Shown: positions 16,174-26,050 of the stretch, piece by piece
Position numbering within the stretch: the stretch's first letter is position 1
Layout: the number at the start of each line of letters is the position of its first letter
Source of the DNA: Cyanobium sp. NIES-981
GTDB lineage: Bacteria; Cyanobacteriota; Cyanobacteriia; PCC-6307; Cyanobiaceae
Direction: 5' to 3'
DNA: 64,000 bases
Assembly: GCF_900088535.1 (NCBI RefSeq)
Contig: NZ_LT578417.1
Coordinates: 1,736,001-1,800,000 of the forward strand
The notes under the pieces: generated by a model
Told to the model about the DNA's origin: nothing
What the model saw: only the letters and a program-made list of their open reading frames with translations
Database searches by the model: none
Made by a program: the position numbers and the translations under genes

Positions 16174-19109
16174 GGTGTCCGAGGCGCCGGGACGACCCGC
16201 CGCAGTCGCCAGCAACCCAGCTGCCACGGTCTGAGCAGGTCCATCTGCGGCGCGTCCAGCGGCTGCTCGAGGGCGTCCACCCGCTCCAGCAGATCCCAGC
16301 CCCCGCCGAGCTCCAGCCGCCTGCGGCAGGGGGTGAGATTCGCCACGGCGATCAGGGCTTCGCCGGGCCGCTCCGCGGGGCGCAGGCTCACCAGGGAGAG
16401 GCCTGGGGCCAGGGGCGGGAGGGCCTGGGCCTGGCAGGGGCCCTGGTCAGCGGCCCGGCCCTGGGGCCGCAGCCAGAGCGGCTCACGGAAGCTCACCGCC
16501 TGATCGGGAATCGCGGCATCCAGCCAGGTGGGCACGGCGGGCATCACCGCCAGCCGCTGGCGCCGCCGGCCGTTGTCCGCACCGGGATCGGGCCAGGTGG
16601 GCGCCCGCAGCAACGAAACGCCGAGGGTATCGCCGCTGGCGGACACCCCCTGGGGGCCGTCCAGCAGCACCGCCAGGCCGCCGGCCGGGCCCGCGGAGGC
16701 CATCCAGCTGATCGCCGGCACTTCCCAGCGGGCCTGCTCGCGCTCCGTGAGCGGCTGGGCCGGACGCTCCAGCACCCCTCCGGAGGTGTCGGCAGCCCAG
16801 CGTTCGGCGGGCTGGGCCAGGGGCAGCTCCAGACGCAACAACTCGTGGCGCTGCCGCCAGTCGAAGCTGAGCATCAGCTCGAGCCAGGGAGTGCCGGCCA
16901 GGAGGCGGCCCTCCAGCCGCACCCTGCTGCGGCCGAAACGCCCTCGCCAGACAAAACTGGCGCAGAGCGGTCCCCGCTCACGCCAGCTGGGCACGCCCTG
17001 CCAGGTCCAGGGCAGGGGGTGATCGGCGTAGTCGGCGGCCAGATCCCAGGCATCCCAGAACTCGCCGCGGTCGGCAAAGCGGCACCAGCGCAGCGGTGCT
17101 GCGAGCAGGCTGCGGCCCTCGCCGTCCCAGAGCTGCTCCACCCCCTGGGGCCCGATCTCCACCGCCAGCAACCCGTTGCCGGCACGGGCGCCAGCAGTCC
17201 AGACGGGCTGGTCCCCATCGGGCGTCGTCCCGGCGACCATCGCCGACGCCATCTCCTGCACCTGCTCCTGCTCCGCACCCGCTGGGTGCAGGCTGGCCAT
17301 CGGCTGGCGGCGCTCCAGCCTCTGGGCCACCACCCCCGCCATCACCGGCAACTGCACCCAGCAGCCACCGGCCGCCGCCGGCTGCTGCGGCAGTGGTGCC
17401 CCCGCGGCCCACCAGCGGCCGGCGGGCAGACGCCGCACCCGGCGGTGGCCCGCCAGGGGCTGGAGCTGCACAGCCCACCACAGGGGCGCGCGCGGCACCG
17501 CTCGCCCGATGCCCAGCCAGCGGCGCAGGTCGCGATCGCGCCGGGCCCTGGCCTCCCGGCGGGAGGCACGCCACTGCGGCTCAGCCTGCTCGAAGACCTC
17601 CGGGATGGCCGTGCCGGGCAGGATGTCATGAAACTGCTGGAACAGCAGGAACCGCCAGTCGGCCCCCTCGGCATCGCCCGCCAGCACGGCAGCGAGATCG
17701 GCTTCCCGCAGCAGCCGCTCCAGCGTGCGGTTGTGGCGTTTCTGGTCAGGGCGGGTGGTGGGGCAGCCCCGGTGCAGCTCGAGGTAGAGCTCATCGCGCC
17801 ACACCGGCAGCTGGGAACGCAGGGGCACCAGCTGGGCCAGGTAGGCCCGCAATGTGCCATGGCGCTGGGGCGCCGCCTCCGGCTGGCCCTCCCAGAGCTG
17901 CAGCTGCTCGAGCATCTCCGCCGTGGGGCCACCGCCGTGATCCCCCACCCCTGGCAGCCACAGGGCTTGGGGCAGGCCCGTGGCCCGCTGCCAGGCGAGG
18001 CGGTGGCGCTCGATGGCGATCGGATCACCGTCCGTGCCGATCGGTGCGGTCATCAGCGCCAGCAGCTCGGCCCCGCAGCGGCTGCGCCAGCGGAAGAGCC
18101 GGTGCGGGAAAGGCTGGGACGCGTTCCAGAACAGCTTGTGGGTGCAGAACCAGCGCACGGCGGTGGCCGCGGCCACCGCCGGCACGCCGCTGGCGAAGCC
18201 GAAGCTGTCCGGCAACCAGGCCAGGTGATGGCTCAGCTGGGGGAAACGCTCGCGGCTGTCGCGCTGCCCCACCTGGAACTGGCGCAGCAGCGAGGCCGTG
18301 CTGATCAGCACGCAGTCGGTCTCGACCCACGGACCATTGATCGGCTCGAAGCGCCCTGCCGCCACGGCCGCCTGGATCCGCTCCATCAGCGCCGGACGCT
18401 GGCGCTCCAGCCAGGCGTAGAGCGCCGGCGTGGAGTGGGCGAAATGGAGCTGGGGGAACCGCTCCATCAGATCCAGCGCGGAACCGAAGGTGCGCTCCGC
18501 CGCCTGCCAGGTGTCGGCCACGGGCCAGAGCCAGGCCAGGTCGAGGTGGGCATGACCCAGCAGGTGCACAGCGGCCGCGGCTCCCGGCAGGGGGGCCAGG
18601 CCCGCCTCCTGCCGCAGGGCCACCAGGGCCTGGCGGGTGGTGAGCAGCACCCCGAGGGGATCGGCGGGGTCGAGGGGCTCGAGCTCCACCCGGCTGTGCA
18701 GCAGGGCGCCGTCGTCGTGCAGGGGGCTGCGCAGACGCAACTCCAGCTGCAGCGGTTCTCCACCCCACCAGCGCTCGGGCAGCAGCCAGCGGCAGGCGGT
18801 GTCGAAGAGGTCGCCGCTGTGCACCCGAACCCCATCCACCCACAGCTCGGCACGGTCGGCCCACCAGCCCAGCGCCAGACGGGCCTGAACCCGGGGCACG
18901 GGGTGCTGCAACCGTTGCCAGGCGGGCGGACAGCAGACCTGGAGCTTCAGGTGGTGCCACACCTGGCCCCGGGGCCAGCTCACCAACCCACGGGCACGCC
19001 AGTCCGGGCGGTGCGCGGCGCCCCAGGGATGCTCGAGCGCCGAGCCGCCACCGCCGTCCGGCTGGGGGCACTGCCATGCAGCCTGGAGGTCAAGGACGGG
19101 GTCAGGCAC
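16161..19109 (-). CDS. Glycoside hydrolase family 38 alpha-mannosidase
   Basis: A 982-residue protein of the GH38 family, which removes alpha-linked mannose with retention of configuration. The catalytic domain begins with HLLGHAHLDLAWLWP (182-196), whose His and Asp residues bind zinc. It continues with EPINGPWVETD (about 255-265) and WLPDSFGF, where D301 is the expected nucleophile. N-terminal beta-rich and C-terminal beta-sandwich regions complete the usual plan. No signal peptide is seen, so a cytoplasmic role in turning over mannose-containing glycans or osmolytes is likely. The gene sits between psbN and psbI on the opposite strand. Which substrate it uses cannot be told. Confidence 0.9.
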   Translation of the reverse strand: MPDPVLDLQAAWQCPQPDGGGGSALEHPWGAAHRPDWRARGLVSWPRGQVWHHLKLQVCCPPAWQRLQHPVPRVQARLALGWWADRAELWVDGVRVHSGDLFDTACRWLLPERWWGGEPLQLELRLRSPLHDDGALLHSRVELEPLDPADPLGVLLTTRQALVALRQEAGLAPLPGAAAAVHLLGHAHLDLAWLWPVADTWQAAERTFGSALDLMERFPQLHFAHSTPALYAWLERQRPALMERIQAAVAAGRFEPINGPWVETDCVLISTASLLRQFQVGQRDSRERFPQLSHHLAWLPDSFGFASGVPAVAAATAVRWFCTHKLFWNASQPFPHRLFRWRSRCGAELLALMTAPIGTDGDPIAIERHRLAWQRATGLPQALWLPGVGDHGGGPTAEMLEQLQLWEGQPEAAPQRHGTLRAYLAQLVPLRSQLPVWRDELYLELHRGCPTTRPDQKRHNRTLERLLREADLAAVLAGDAEGADWRFLLFQQFHDILPGTAIPEVFEQAEPQWRASRREARARRDRDLRRWLGIGRAVPRAPLWWAVQLQPLAGHRRVRRLPAGRWWAAGAPLPQQPAAAGGCWVQLPVMAGVVAQRLERRQPMASLHPAGAEQEQVQEMASAMVAGTTPDGDQPVWTAGARAGNGLLAVEIGPQGVEQLWDGEGRSLLAAPLRWCRFADRGEFWDAWDLAADYADHPLPWTWQGVPSWRERGPLCASFVWRGRFGRSRVRLEGRLLAGTPWLELMLSFDWRQRHELLRLELPLAQPAERWAADTSGGVLERPAQPLTEREQARWEVPAISWMASAGPAGGLAVLLDGPQGVSASGDTLGVSLLRAPTWPDPGADNGRRRQRLAVMPAVPTWLDAAIPDQAVSFREPLWLRPQGRAADQGPCQAQALPPLAPGLSLVSLRPAERPGEALIAVANLTPCRRRLELGGGWDLLERVDALEQPLDAPQMDLLRPWQLGCWRLRRVVPAPRTPQSS

Positions 19110-19332
19110 GGCAGGCCGCCAGGGATGGGCGCGGGGAGCGAGGGGAGGAAAGCAACGGTGGAACGTGACTGAATCGTTTCAATCTGAGGCCGCAGGCCCG
19201 CCCCGAAGACCGCGGGCATCGTTGGATGGCGGGCCAGGTCCCATAGGATGATGCCGCCGCCGGGGAGTCCTCTCAGACTCCAGTGGTGGCCGTCACTCCC
19301 TGTTACCCGCCCGCACCGCGCCAGGCCGAACC

Positions 19333-19452
19333 ATGCTCGCTCTCAAGATCTCGGTTTACTCGGTCGTCTTCTTCTTCATCGGGATCTTTGTGTTCGGCTT
19401 CCTGGCCAGCGATCCCAGCCGCACGCCCAGCCGCAAGGATCTCGAAGACTGA
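19333..19452 (+). CDS. psbI: Photosystem II protein PsbI
   Basis: A 39-residue single-helix subunit of the photosystem II reaction centre, bound next to D1. [22 protein letters not shown] forms the membrane helix and [17 protein letters not shown] the stromal tail, which is almost the family consensus. The start at 19333 is fixed by that match. The 223 bp upstream, to the mannosidase start, hold its promoter; I do not see a clear box there. Confidence 0.96.
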   Translation: MLALKISVYSVVFFFIGIFVFGFLASDPSRTPSRKDLED

Positions 19453-19638
19453 AGCACTGACAGGGTTCCTGCAGGGTTCCCGCGGAACTCCCGGCTTCTG
19501 GGTGTGGCCTGGCGGCGCCCACGATCAGTTCTACGCCCGTCCTCACCAGCACCCACGCTGGCGGCCTGAACAAGCAGGCTGGGCCCTGCCGATGCCCAGA
19601 CCACCGGGCCCGATGCTCGCCTTCCCCCGACTGACGCT

Positions 19639-22092
19639 GTGACGAGGTTGCGGGCCAGCCATCGCCAAGCCCACCGATGGCCAGGTTCGCTGCTGTGCGC
19701 GCTGCTGCTGCTGCAGGCGCCGCTGGGGCCGAGCAGGGCCGAGACAGCCCCTCCGCCGGACACCGAGGCCGAGGTCAGTGGGCCAGGCGATGGACAGACC
19801 GCCGGTGAGACCAGGCTTCTGCTCCTCCGCTCCGACCGGCAGAGCTACGACAGGCTCTCGGGAACGCTGACCGCGAGCGGCAACGTGGAGGCCAGGCTGG
19901 AGGGCTGGAGGCTGCTGGCCGACAGGATCGAGCTGCGCGAGGGTCGGCGCAGCGTGTTCGCCACCGGCAGGATCCGGCTGTTCAAGGGCGACCAGCGGCT
20001 GCAGGCGGGCAGCCTCCGCTACAACGCCTGGGAAGGCAGCGGCACCATCACCGACGTGTACGGGGTGGTGGATCAGGAGTCCCTGTCCCGGGAGGTGAAG
20101 GGCCTGCGCCCCGACCGCCCCGAGCCGCCGGCTCCCGCGGCTGCCGGGAGTGCGGGCGAGCCGACCGCCGCAGCGGAGATCGACGACAGCTTCGCCTGTC
20201 CGGAACTCACCGCCGGAGCCAGCAGCAGATCCGTGCTGCAGCTGCTGCCCCCGCGGCGCGTCCCGCTGCCCACCATGCCGGCCCCGCCCGGCTGCCCCGG
20301 CGGTGATGCAGGCCGCCGGGACCGTCGCCTCAGCCAGATCCTCAATGACGTGGCCATGGAGGGTGCCTCCAGCAGCGAGGCCCCGGCAACCAACCCGCCA
20401 GCCAACCCGGCGGCAGACGCCGTCGCCCCACCGGGCGAACCAGGCGCCGAGGCGGCGCCGCAACCCCTGCGGCAGCGGGTGAGCGATGTGCGCTTCCGCC
20501 AGAGCGTGGACACCACGGTCAAGGTGGATCTGGCGCCCCTGATCGCCTCCGACAACCCCGCGCCAGGGGGAACGGGGAGCTACCGGCCCCAGCCCCCCCG
20601 GCGCGGCAAGCTCAACCGCCTGCGCTTCCAGGCCAGCAGCATCAGCATCCGGCGCAACGGCTGGTTCGCCGAGGCGGTGGCCTTCACCAACGATCCCTTC
20701 ACCCCGGCCAAGGCCTGGACCTACGCCCGGGGCGTCGAGGCCGTGATCCAGCCCGGTGGTGTGACCAGCATCCGGGCCCGCGGCAGCCGCATCCTGCTGG
20801 GCGAACGCCTGGCCGTGCCCGCGATCCGCGATACCCAGATCGGCCAGCAGCAGACGGCGATCAGCGTGGACTCCGACCGGCGTGATCGCGATGGGGTGTA
20901 TCTCGGCTACAACCTGCCCCCCCTGCGCCTGGGGGCGCAGGGGAGCCTGCGGCTCCAGCCCCAGCTGCTGATCCAGCGGGCGATCGAGGGGCGCACCGAC
21001 AGCTACGTGCGTCCAGGCAGCAGCCTGGTGGGCCCCGATGTGGAGCAGGATGCCGAGTTCGGCGATCTCTTCGGCCTCGCCGCCCTGCTGGACGTTCCCC
21101 TCGGGCGCTTCCGCCTCTACGGCGATGCCAGCCTGTCCACCTTCAACCCCGACAACTTCCGCGCCGGCACACGCAGCAACGTGCAGTTCGGCACCCCGCT
21201 GGAGCTGCCGGGCCACAGCAGCAGCAGAGCCCTGCTGTTCGGCAGCTACCGCGAGCGGATCTACAACGGCAGCCTGGGATTACAGACTCTGGTGTATTCC
21301 TACGGCGCCGAAGCTGAAGGCGAACTGCTGTTCAACACACCGAAGAGCCCTGAGGCCACACCGCCCTCCACGCCGTACTTCACACCCGTGAGCCTCAACT
21401 GGCGAGCCCTCAGCGGCAACTACCAGGCGGCCCTGTTCGAGACCGACACGCTGGATACCCAGTGGCGCAGCCTGGTGCGCGGCGGCCTCAGCAGCTCCCT
21501 GAGACTCTGGGAGGACCGCGACGGCGGCGATCCCGACCCTCTCACACGGCTCCGCTACGCGGCCCAGCCGGTGATCCCCGGACTGGGACTGGACTTCGGC
21601 ATCAACGGCAGCGCCGCCCTCTATCAGGATGGAGCCCGGCAGAACAGCCTCACCCTGGCGGCCGGGCCGTCGTTCACCATCGGCCGGTTCGAGAAGCCGT
21701 TCTTCGATTACACCCGCTTTTCGGCCTCCCTGGCCGGCACCTTTCTCGATGGCGCCAGCCCCTTCGGATTCGATCGCACGGTGGATCTGCGCACCGTGAG
21801 CTTCAATGCCGCCCAGCAGCTCTATGGCCCCCTGGTGCTGGAGGCCGGCGCCACCTTCAACATCGACAACGGCTCGCCCTTCTACGGCGATGTGAGCTAC
21901 TCCTATGTGGAGCTGAAGCTGCAGCAGCGGGCCTATGAACTGGGCATCTTCTACAGCCCCTATGACGGCATCGGCGGGATCCGCATCCGACTCAACGACT
22001 TCGACTTCAACGGCGGCGGCACTCCGTTCGTGCCCAGGCCGGAGCACCGGGGGGGCGGGGCTCAGGCCGCCGGCGCGAGCCCGCCCACCTGA
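19639..22092 (+). CDS. LptD-like outer membrane protein (DUF3769)
   Basis: An 817-residue protein with a signal peptide (about residues 1-35, ending near PSRAE). An OstA/LptA-like beta-jellyroll region follows (about 60-150: SYDRLSGTLTASGNVEARLEG, RRSVFATGRIRLFKGDQRLQAGSLRYN). A Pro/Ala-rich linker spans about 150-300, and the long C-terminal half of alternating beta-strands looks like an outer-membrane barrel. This is the cyanobacterial counterpart of LptD, which delivers lipopolysaccharide to the outer leaflet. Family membership is judged from the domain plan; exact function is inferred. The last 31 bp overlap leuD on the other strand. Confidence 0.82.
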   Translation: MTRLRASHRQAHRWPGSLLCALLLLQAPLGPSRAETAPPPDTEAEVSGPGDGQTAGETRLLLLRSDRQSYDRLSGTLTASGNVEARLEGWRLLADRIELREGRRSVFATGRIRLFKGDQRLQAGSLRYNAWEGSGTITDVYGVVDQESLSREVKGLRPDRPEPPAPAAAGSAGEPTAAAEIDDSFACPELTAGASSRSVLQLLPPRRVPLPTMPAPPGCPGGDAGRRDRRLSQILNDVAMEGASSSEAPATNPPANPAADAVAPPGEPGAEAAPQPLRQRVSDVRFRQSVDTTVKVDLAPLIASDNPAPGGTGSYRPQPPRRGKLNRLRFQASSISIRRNGWFAEAVAFTNDPFTPAKAWTYARGVEAVIQPGGVTSIRARGSRILLGERLAVPAIRDTQIGQQQTAISVDSDRRDRDGVYLGYNLPPLRLGAQGSLRLQPQLLIQRAIEGRTDSYVRPGSSLVGPDVEQDAEFGDLFGLAALLDVPLGRFRLYGDASLSTFNPDNFRAGTRSNVQFGTPLELPGHSSSRALLFGSYRERIYNGSLGLQTLVYSYGAEAEGELLFNTPKSPEATPPSTPYFTPVSLNWRALSGNYQAALFETDTLDTQWRSLVRGGLSSSLRLWEDRDGGDPDPLTRLRYAAQPVIPGLGLDFGINGSAALYQDGARQNSLTLAAGPSFTIGRFEKPFFDYTRFSASLAGTFLDGASPFGFDRTVDLRTVSFNAAQQLYGPLVLEAGATFNIDNGSPFYGDVSYSYVELKLQQRAYELGIFYSPYDGIGGIRIRLNDFDFNGGGTPFVPRPEHRGGGAQAAGASPPT

Positions 22093-22718
22093 AAGTCATT
22101 GAGGTAGGGCAGTCGCTTCACGAGCGCGTCGAGTGCCGCCCCGTGACTCAGCAGCTGGCCTGTGGCATCCCATTGCCCGCTGGCGAGCATCTGCCGGGGC
22201 CCCGCCGGGAGATCCAGCCCCCAGCGATCGCCAGCTCCCTCCAGGGTGGCCGCGGCCACATCGAGGTGGAACACGCTGGCGGGGGCGGCGGCGGCCGCCT
22301 GCTGGAGGGCCAGCATCAGCGCATGGGGAGCGGTGAGGCAGGGGATGCCGAGGGCCAGACAGTTGCCGTAGAAGATCTCCGCGAAGCTCTCCCCCACCAC
22401 GGCACGGATGCCCCAGCGCATCAGGGCCTGGGGGGCATGTTCACGGCTGGAACCGCAGCCGAAGTTGCGGTTCACCAGCAGCAGGCTGGCGCCCCGGTGT
22501 TCGGGCCGATCGAAGGGATGCTGCCCCTGCAGCTCGGCACGGTCGTCGGCGAACGCCTGATCCCCGAGGCCCTCGAAGGTGACGCACTTGAGGAAGCGGG
22601 CGGGAATGATGCGATCGGTGTCGATGTCATCGCCGCGCACCACCACGGCGGTGCCGCTGATGCGGGCGATCGGACCGCTCGGATAGGAGGGGCTGGCTGT
22701 GGAACTGGGGCTGGACAT
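22062..22718 (-). CDS. leuD: 3-isopropylmalate dehydratase small subunit
   Basis: A 218-residue subunit of isopropylmalate isomerase in leucine synthesis. GDDIDTDRIIPARFL (about 30-44), LLVNRNFGCGSSREHAPQALMRWGIRAVVGESFAEIFYGNCLALGIPCL and a C-terminal FHLDVAAATLEG are characteristic. The ATG at 22718 is chosen because the protein then begins just before the conserved GTAVVVRGDDIDTD strand. It follows leuC by 35 bp on the same strand. The 3' end overlaps the LptD-like gene by 31 bp. Confidence 0.95.
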   Translation of the reverse strand: MSSPSSTASPSYPSGPIARISGTAVVVRGDDIDTDRIIPARFLKCVTFEGLGDQAFADDRAELQGQHPFDRPEHRGASLLLVNRNFGCGSSREHAPQALMRWGIRAVVGESFAEIFYGNCLALGIPCLTAPHALMLALQQAAAAAPASVFHLDVAAATLEGAGDRWGLDLPAGPRQMLASGQWDATGQLLSHGAALDALVKRLPYLNDFQVGGLAPAA

Positions 22719-22753
22719 CGGGGAACGGGAGGCGACGCCGGAGGCGTTGGGAA

Positions 22754-24193
22754 TCAGCGGGTGGGGGCGGCCGTGGCGGCCGGGGTGGCCGCCAGCAGCT
22801 CGCGCACATCGCTCACCCGGCCGGTGACGGCGGCGGCGGCCACCATGGCCGGACTCATCAGCAGGGTGCGGCCGGAGGCCGAGCCCTGCCGCCCCTTGAA
22901 GTTGCGGTTGCTGGAGCTGGCACTGATCTGGCGCCCCTCGAGACGGTCGGGGTTCATGGCCAGGCACATCGAGCAGCCGGGCTCACGCCACTCGAAACCG
23001 GCGGCGGTGAACACCTGATCGAGACCTTCGGCCTCGGCGGCGGCGGCCACCTGCTCCGATCCGGGCACCACGAACGCCTTGATGCCCGGGGCCACCCGCC
23101 GGCCCCGGGCCACGTGGGCCGCGGCCTGCAGATCGCTGAGGCGGCCGTTGGTGCAGCTGCCGATGAAGCACACGTCCACCGGGGTGCCGGCAATCGGTGC
23201 ACCGGGGCGCAGATCCATGTAGCGGTAGGCCTCCTCCGCCAGGGGCCGCTCATCGGCGGGCGTGTTCTCGAGGGTGGGGATCACCTCATCAACCCCGATG
23301 CCCTGGCCCGGGGTGATCCCCCAGGTCACCGTGGGGGCGATGGCGCCGGCATCGAAGCGCACCTCGTCGTCGAACACGGCCTCGGGGCCGCTGGCGAGGC
23401 TGCTCCACCAGGCCACGGCCCGCTCCCAGGCGTCCCCCTGGGGCGCGAACGGGCGCCCCTTGAGGTAGGCGAAGGTGGTGGCATCGGGGTTCACGTAGCC
23501 GCAGCGGGCACCCCCTTCGATCGCCATGTTGCAGAGGGTCATCCGCTCCTCCATCGACAGGGCCGCGATGGCAGGACCGGCGAATTCGTAGGCGTAGCCC
23601 ACACCTCCCTTCACCCCGAGGCTGCGGATGATGTGGAGCACCAGATCCTTGGCGTAGACGCCGGGCTGCAGTCGGCCCTCCACCCAGATCCGACGCACCT
23701 TCAGCTTGCCCATCGAGAGGCTCTGGCTGGCCAGCACATCGCGCACCTGGCTGGTGCCGATGCCGAAGGCGATGGCCCCGAAGGCGCCGTGGGTGGAAGT
23801 GTGGGAATCGCCGCAGGCCACGGTCATCCCCGGCTGGGTGAGGCCGAGTTCCGGAGCGATCACATGCACGATGCCCTGGCGGCCGCTGCCGAGTCCGTGC
23901 AGCGTGATGCCGTGCTCCGCGCAGTTGCGCTCCAGGGTGGAGAGCATGGCCTCAGCCAGGGGATCCGCGAAGGGCCGGGCCTGGGAGGTGGTGGGCACGA
24001 TGTGATCCACCGTGGCCACCGTGCGCTCGGGGTGGCGCACCGACAGGCCCAGATCCTTGAGGGCGGCGAAGGCCTGGGGGCTGGTGACCTCATGGATGAG
24101 GTGCAGACCGATGAACAGCTGGGTCGAGCCGCCGGGCAGATCGGCCACCCGATGCAGGTCCCAGACCTTGTCGTACAGCGTGGCGGCGCTCAC
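22754..24193 (-). CDS. leuC: 3-isopropylmalate dehydratase large subunit
   Basis: A 479-residue aconitase-family protein that carries the [4Fe-4S] cluster for isomerising isopropylmalate. The start is the GTG at 24193, giving the usual [12 protein letters not shown] opening; an ATG at 24220 would add nine residues without similarity. [36 protein letters not shown] and [11 protein letters not shown] hold the three cluster cysteines. The C-terminal [12 protein letters not shown] motif is also present. leuD follows, so the pair is probably one operon. Confidence 0.96.
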   Translation of the reverse strand: MSAATLYDKVWDLHRVADLPGGSTQLFIGLHLIHEVTSPQAFAALKDLGLSVRHPERTVATVDHIVPTTSQARPFADPLAEAMLSTLERNCAEHGITLHGLGSGRQGIVHVIAPELGLTQPGMTVACGDSHTSTHGAFGAIAFGIGTSQVRDVLASQSLSMGKLKVRRIWVEGRLQPGVYAKDLVLHIIRSLGVKGGVGYAYEFAGPAIAALSMEERMTLCNMAIEGGARCGYVNPDATTFAYLKGRPFAPQGDAWERAVAWWSSLASGPEAVFDDEVRFDAGAIAPTVTWGITPGQGIGVDEVIPTLENTPADERPLAEEAYRYMDLRPGAPIAGTPVDVCFIGSCTNGRLSDLQAAAHVARGRRVAPGIKAFVVPGSEQVAAAAEAEGLDQVFTAAGFEWREPGCSMCLAMNPDRLEGRQISASSSNRNFKGRQGSASGRTLLMSPAMVAAAAVTGRVSDVRELLAATPAATAAPTR

Positions 24194-24226
24194 CGGATCC
24201 CCTCGACGCGCAATCGGCAACCCTAA

Positions 24227-24532
24227 TCAACGGATGCCCGGGCAGGCCTGGCTCATGGCCACCACCTGACCGGCGGTGATCGCGTCGATCTCCGCCTCCG
24301 AGAAACCTTCACGGGCCAGGGGAGCATTGAGCCTGCGCAGCAGCCCCGGCTGCCAGAGCGAGTGGCCCTGGGCGTTGGCATCCCGCCAGATGGCACAGAA
24401 GCTGAGCAGATAGGGCCGCCCCGCACCGAGGTAGAAATCGCGGTACCGCAGCCAGTCGGTGGAGGCTGCCTGCGCCCCGTTGGGCAGGACAGTGAGGATC
24501 ACCGTGGCCAGGAGCAGCAGGGGAACCCGCAT
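24227..24532 (-). CDS. Small secreted protein, unknown function
   Basis: A 101-residue protein beginning at the ATG at 24532, with a clear signal peptide MRVPLLLLATVILTVLPNGAQA. The mature part holds WLRYRDFYLGAGRPYLLSFCAIWRDA and a C-terminal ITAGQVVAMSQACPGI, with two cysteines that could form a disulfide. I do not recognise the family. It lies between the YrbL-like gene and leuC on the same strand. The upstream extension of the frame overlaps the YrbL-like gene and looks non-coding. Confidence 0.6.
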   Translation of the reverse strand: MRVPLLLLATVILTVLPNGAQAASTDWLRYRDFYLGAGRPYLLSFCAIWRDANAQGHSLWQPGLLRRLNAPLAREGFSEAEIDAITAGQVVAMSQACPGIR

Positions 24533-24570
24533 CCGTGGGTCAAAGAGACCAACCTTGCCAGGCACCGGGG

Positions 24571-25314
24571 TCAGCCGCCAGCACCTGGCGGCCGTGAGGC
24601 GCGGGAGCTGGGGGTGACCGCGCGGCAGGGGCCATCGAGCGACTCCGCAACAGCCGGTGCCGAGGGGGCCGTTCCGGCCACCGGCAGGGACGTGTCCAGG
24701 GGCAGCCTGCCCAGGATCCTGGCCAGGAAGGGGTTGTGGGGATAGCGGATCAGCAGGCTCTGCTCGAAGCGCTCCCACTTGCGGGCGGCCTTGCGGCGGG
24801 CGAACCAGCGGCTGTAACTGCAGATCGGGATGAAGTCGGTGTTGCCGATGCTGTCCACGATGAAGAGCCGGACGGTGTCGTCACCGACGCGGCGGCACAC
24901 CACGTTCTTGGGGCGCAGGGCCAGGGTGAGGATGCCGTCGCGCAGCATCGCCTGCCGCAGGGCCTGGAGCCCCTGGCAGAGCTGGCGGCAGTAGCGCTCC
25001 GAGGCCTCCAGGTCGTCCAGATAGTGCTGCAGCGTCCGGGCCACCACGCCCGGGGCGTCCTGGATCAGCTCGAAACTCCAGCCGGGCCCGAGATTGGTCT
25101 GCACCGGCCCGAAGGAGCGGGGCACCACGTCCCAGGCAATGCCTCGCCGCTCGAGGTGGCGGTAGAAGCGCCGCTCCCGGCGGCTGTCGTGGGGATCGTC
25201 GCCGATGTCCACCTTCACGCAGAGACGCGGGTCGTCGGGGTGGCGGTGGCACTCACGGTGCAGGCCCCTGCCCACGAACGTGGAGGCGTCCAGCTGGAGC
25301 ACGCGGTCAGCCAT
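24571..25314 (-). CDS. YrbL-like (PhoP regulatory network protein) kinase-fold protein
   Basis: A protein of about 247 residues that resembles the YrbL family, which has a small protein-kinase-like fold. Visible parts are the N-terminal FVGRGLHRECHRHPDDPRLCVKV (a nucleotide-loop-like strand with a Lys), RRERRFYRHLERRGIAW, and LALRPKNVVCRR followed by LFIVDSIGNTDFI, which match the catalytic loop and DxG-like segment. The C-terminal 45 residues are a Pro/Ala/Ser-rich tail. The ATG at 25314 is preferred over the TTG just before it. No function is established for the cyanobacterial members. Confidence 0.75.
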   Translation of the reverse strand: MADRVLQLDASTFVGRGLHRECHRHPDDPRLCVKVDIGDDPHDSRRERRFYRHLERRGIAWDVVPRSFGPVQTNLGPGWSFELIQDAPGVVARTLQHYLDDLEASERYCRQLCQGLQALRQAMLRDGILTLALRPKNVVCRRVGDDTVRLFIVDSIGNTDFIPICSYSRWFARRKAARKWERFEQSLLIRYPHNPFLARILGRLPLDTSLPVAGTAPSAPAVAESLDGPCRAVTPSSRASRPPGAGG

Positions 25315-25329
25315 CAAACATCGCCCCCA

Positions 25330-25369
25330 CTTAACCCACTGTTAACGCGCTTTCTGTATTGCACCTCAC
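25330..25369. promoter_or_regulatory. AT-rich spacer with Pho-box-like and NtcA-like repeats
   Basis: On the plus strand CTTAACCC (25330-25337) and GTTAACGC (25341-25348) are 8-mers spaced 11 bp apart, as in cyanobacterial Pho boxes. On the minus strand GTG-N8-TAC (25356-25369) resembles the NtcA-like site before ntcA. Both lie between the YrbL-like and MarC genes. They are so close to the YrbL-like start that the promoter geometry is doubtful. Confidence 0.25.
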
Positions 25370-25431
25370 AGAGCAAGGGGCAAGCAGCAAAGAGCTAGGA
25401 AGTGATCGAGGCCCGACGGCGGCGGCCGCGC

Positions 25432-26022
25432 TCAGGCGGCCCGGAAGAAAGCCCGGAGGTTGGTGAGCACGAACTGCAACCCCATCGCGATCAGGATCAG
25501 GCCCAGGAAGCGGGTGACCAGGGAGGAGCTGGCACCTCCGGCCCGTCCGGGGCGCAGCACCAGAGCCGCCATCACCACGGCGGTGATGGCCAGGGCAATC
25601 GCCACGGCGGCCACGGCCAGCAGAGGCCCCTCCTCTGGCCCCCGCATCACCGAGAGGGTGATCACCGTAGCCACGGTACCGGGACTGGCGGCGAAGATCA
25701 CGATCGGATCCAGGGGGCTGGAGGACTGTGAGGCCGGCGGCTGGCCCTGGGGCGACTGGAACATGCCGTAGCCGATCAGGGCGATCACCGCACCGCCCAC
25801 GATGCGAAACACATCCAGGGAAATGCCCAGGGTGTGCAACAGCCGCGGCCCCAGGGCCGCGCTGAGCACCAGGATCAAGCCGGTACGCAGCACCACGTTC
25901 CCCACGCCGCGCAGCCGCTCCTGCCGTGAAGCCCCCTCGGTGCACTGGCGCAGCATCAGGGCGCAGATCAGGGGGTTGATCAACGCCAGCAGGGTGATCA
26001 CGTAGCGGTTGAGATCCTCCAT
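25432..26022 (-). CDS. MarC family integral membrane protein
   Basis: A 196-residue protein with six hydrophobic segments. It begins MEDLNRYVITLLALINPLICAL, and the INP motif in the first helix is typical of MarC/UPF0056. IVGGAVIALIGYGMF and a C-terminal FLGLILIAMGLQFVLTNL follow. The family was once linked to multiple antibiotic resistance, but its transport role is unproven. It lies 28 bp downstream of the DUF1254 gene on the same strand, so it could be the tail of the sulfatase operon, though this may be chance. Confidence 0.82.
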   Translation of the reverse strand: MEDLNRYVITLLALINPLICALMLRQCTEGASRQERLRGVGNVVLRTGLILVLSAALGPRLLHTLGISLDVFRIVGGAVIALIGYGMFQSPQGQPPASQSSSPLDPIVIFAASPGTVATVITLSVMRGPEEGPLLAVAAVAIALAITAVVMAALVLRPGRAGGASSSLVTRFLGLILIAMGLQFVLTNLRAFFRAA

Positions 26023-26050
26023 CGCTCCGGTGGCAGTTCAGGCCGGCGGT

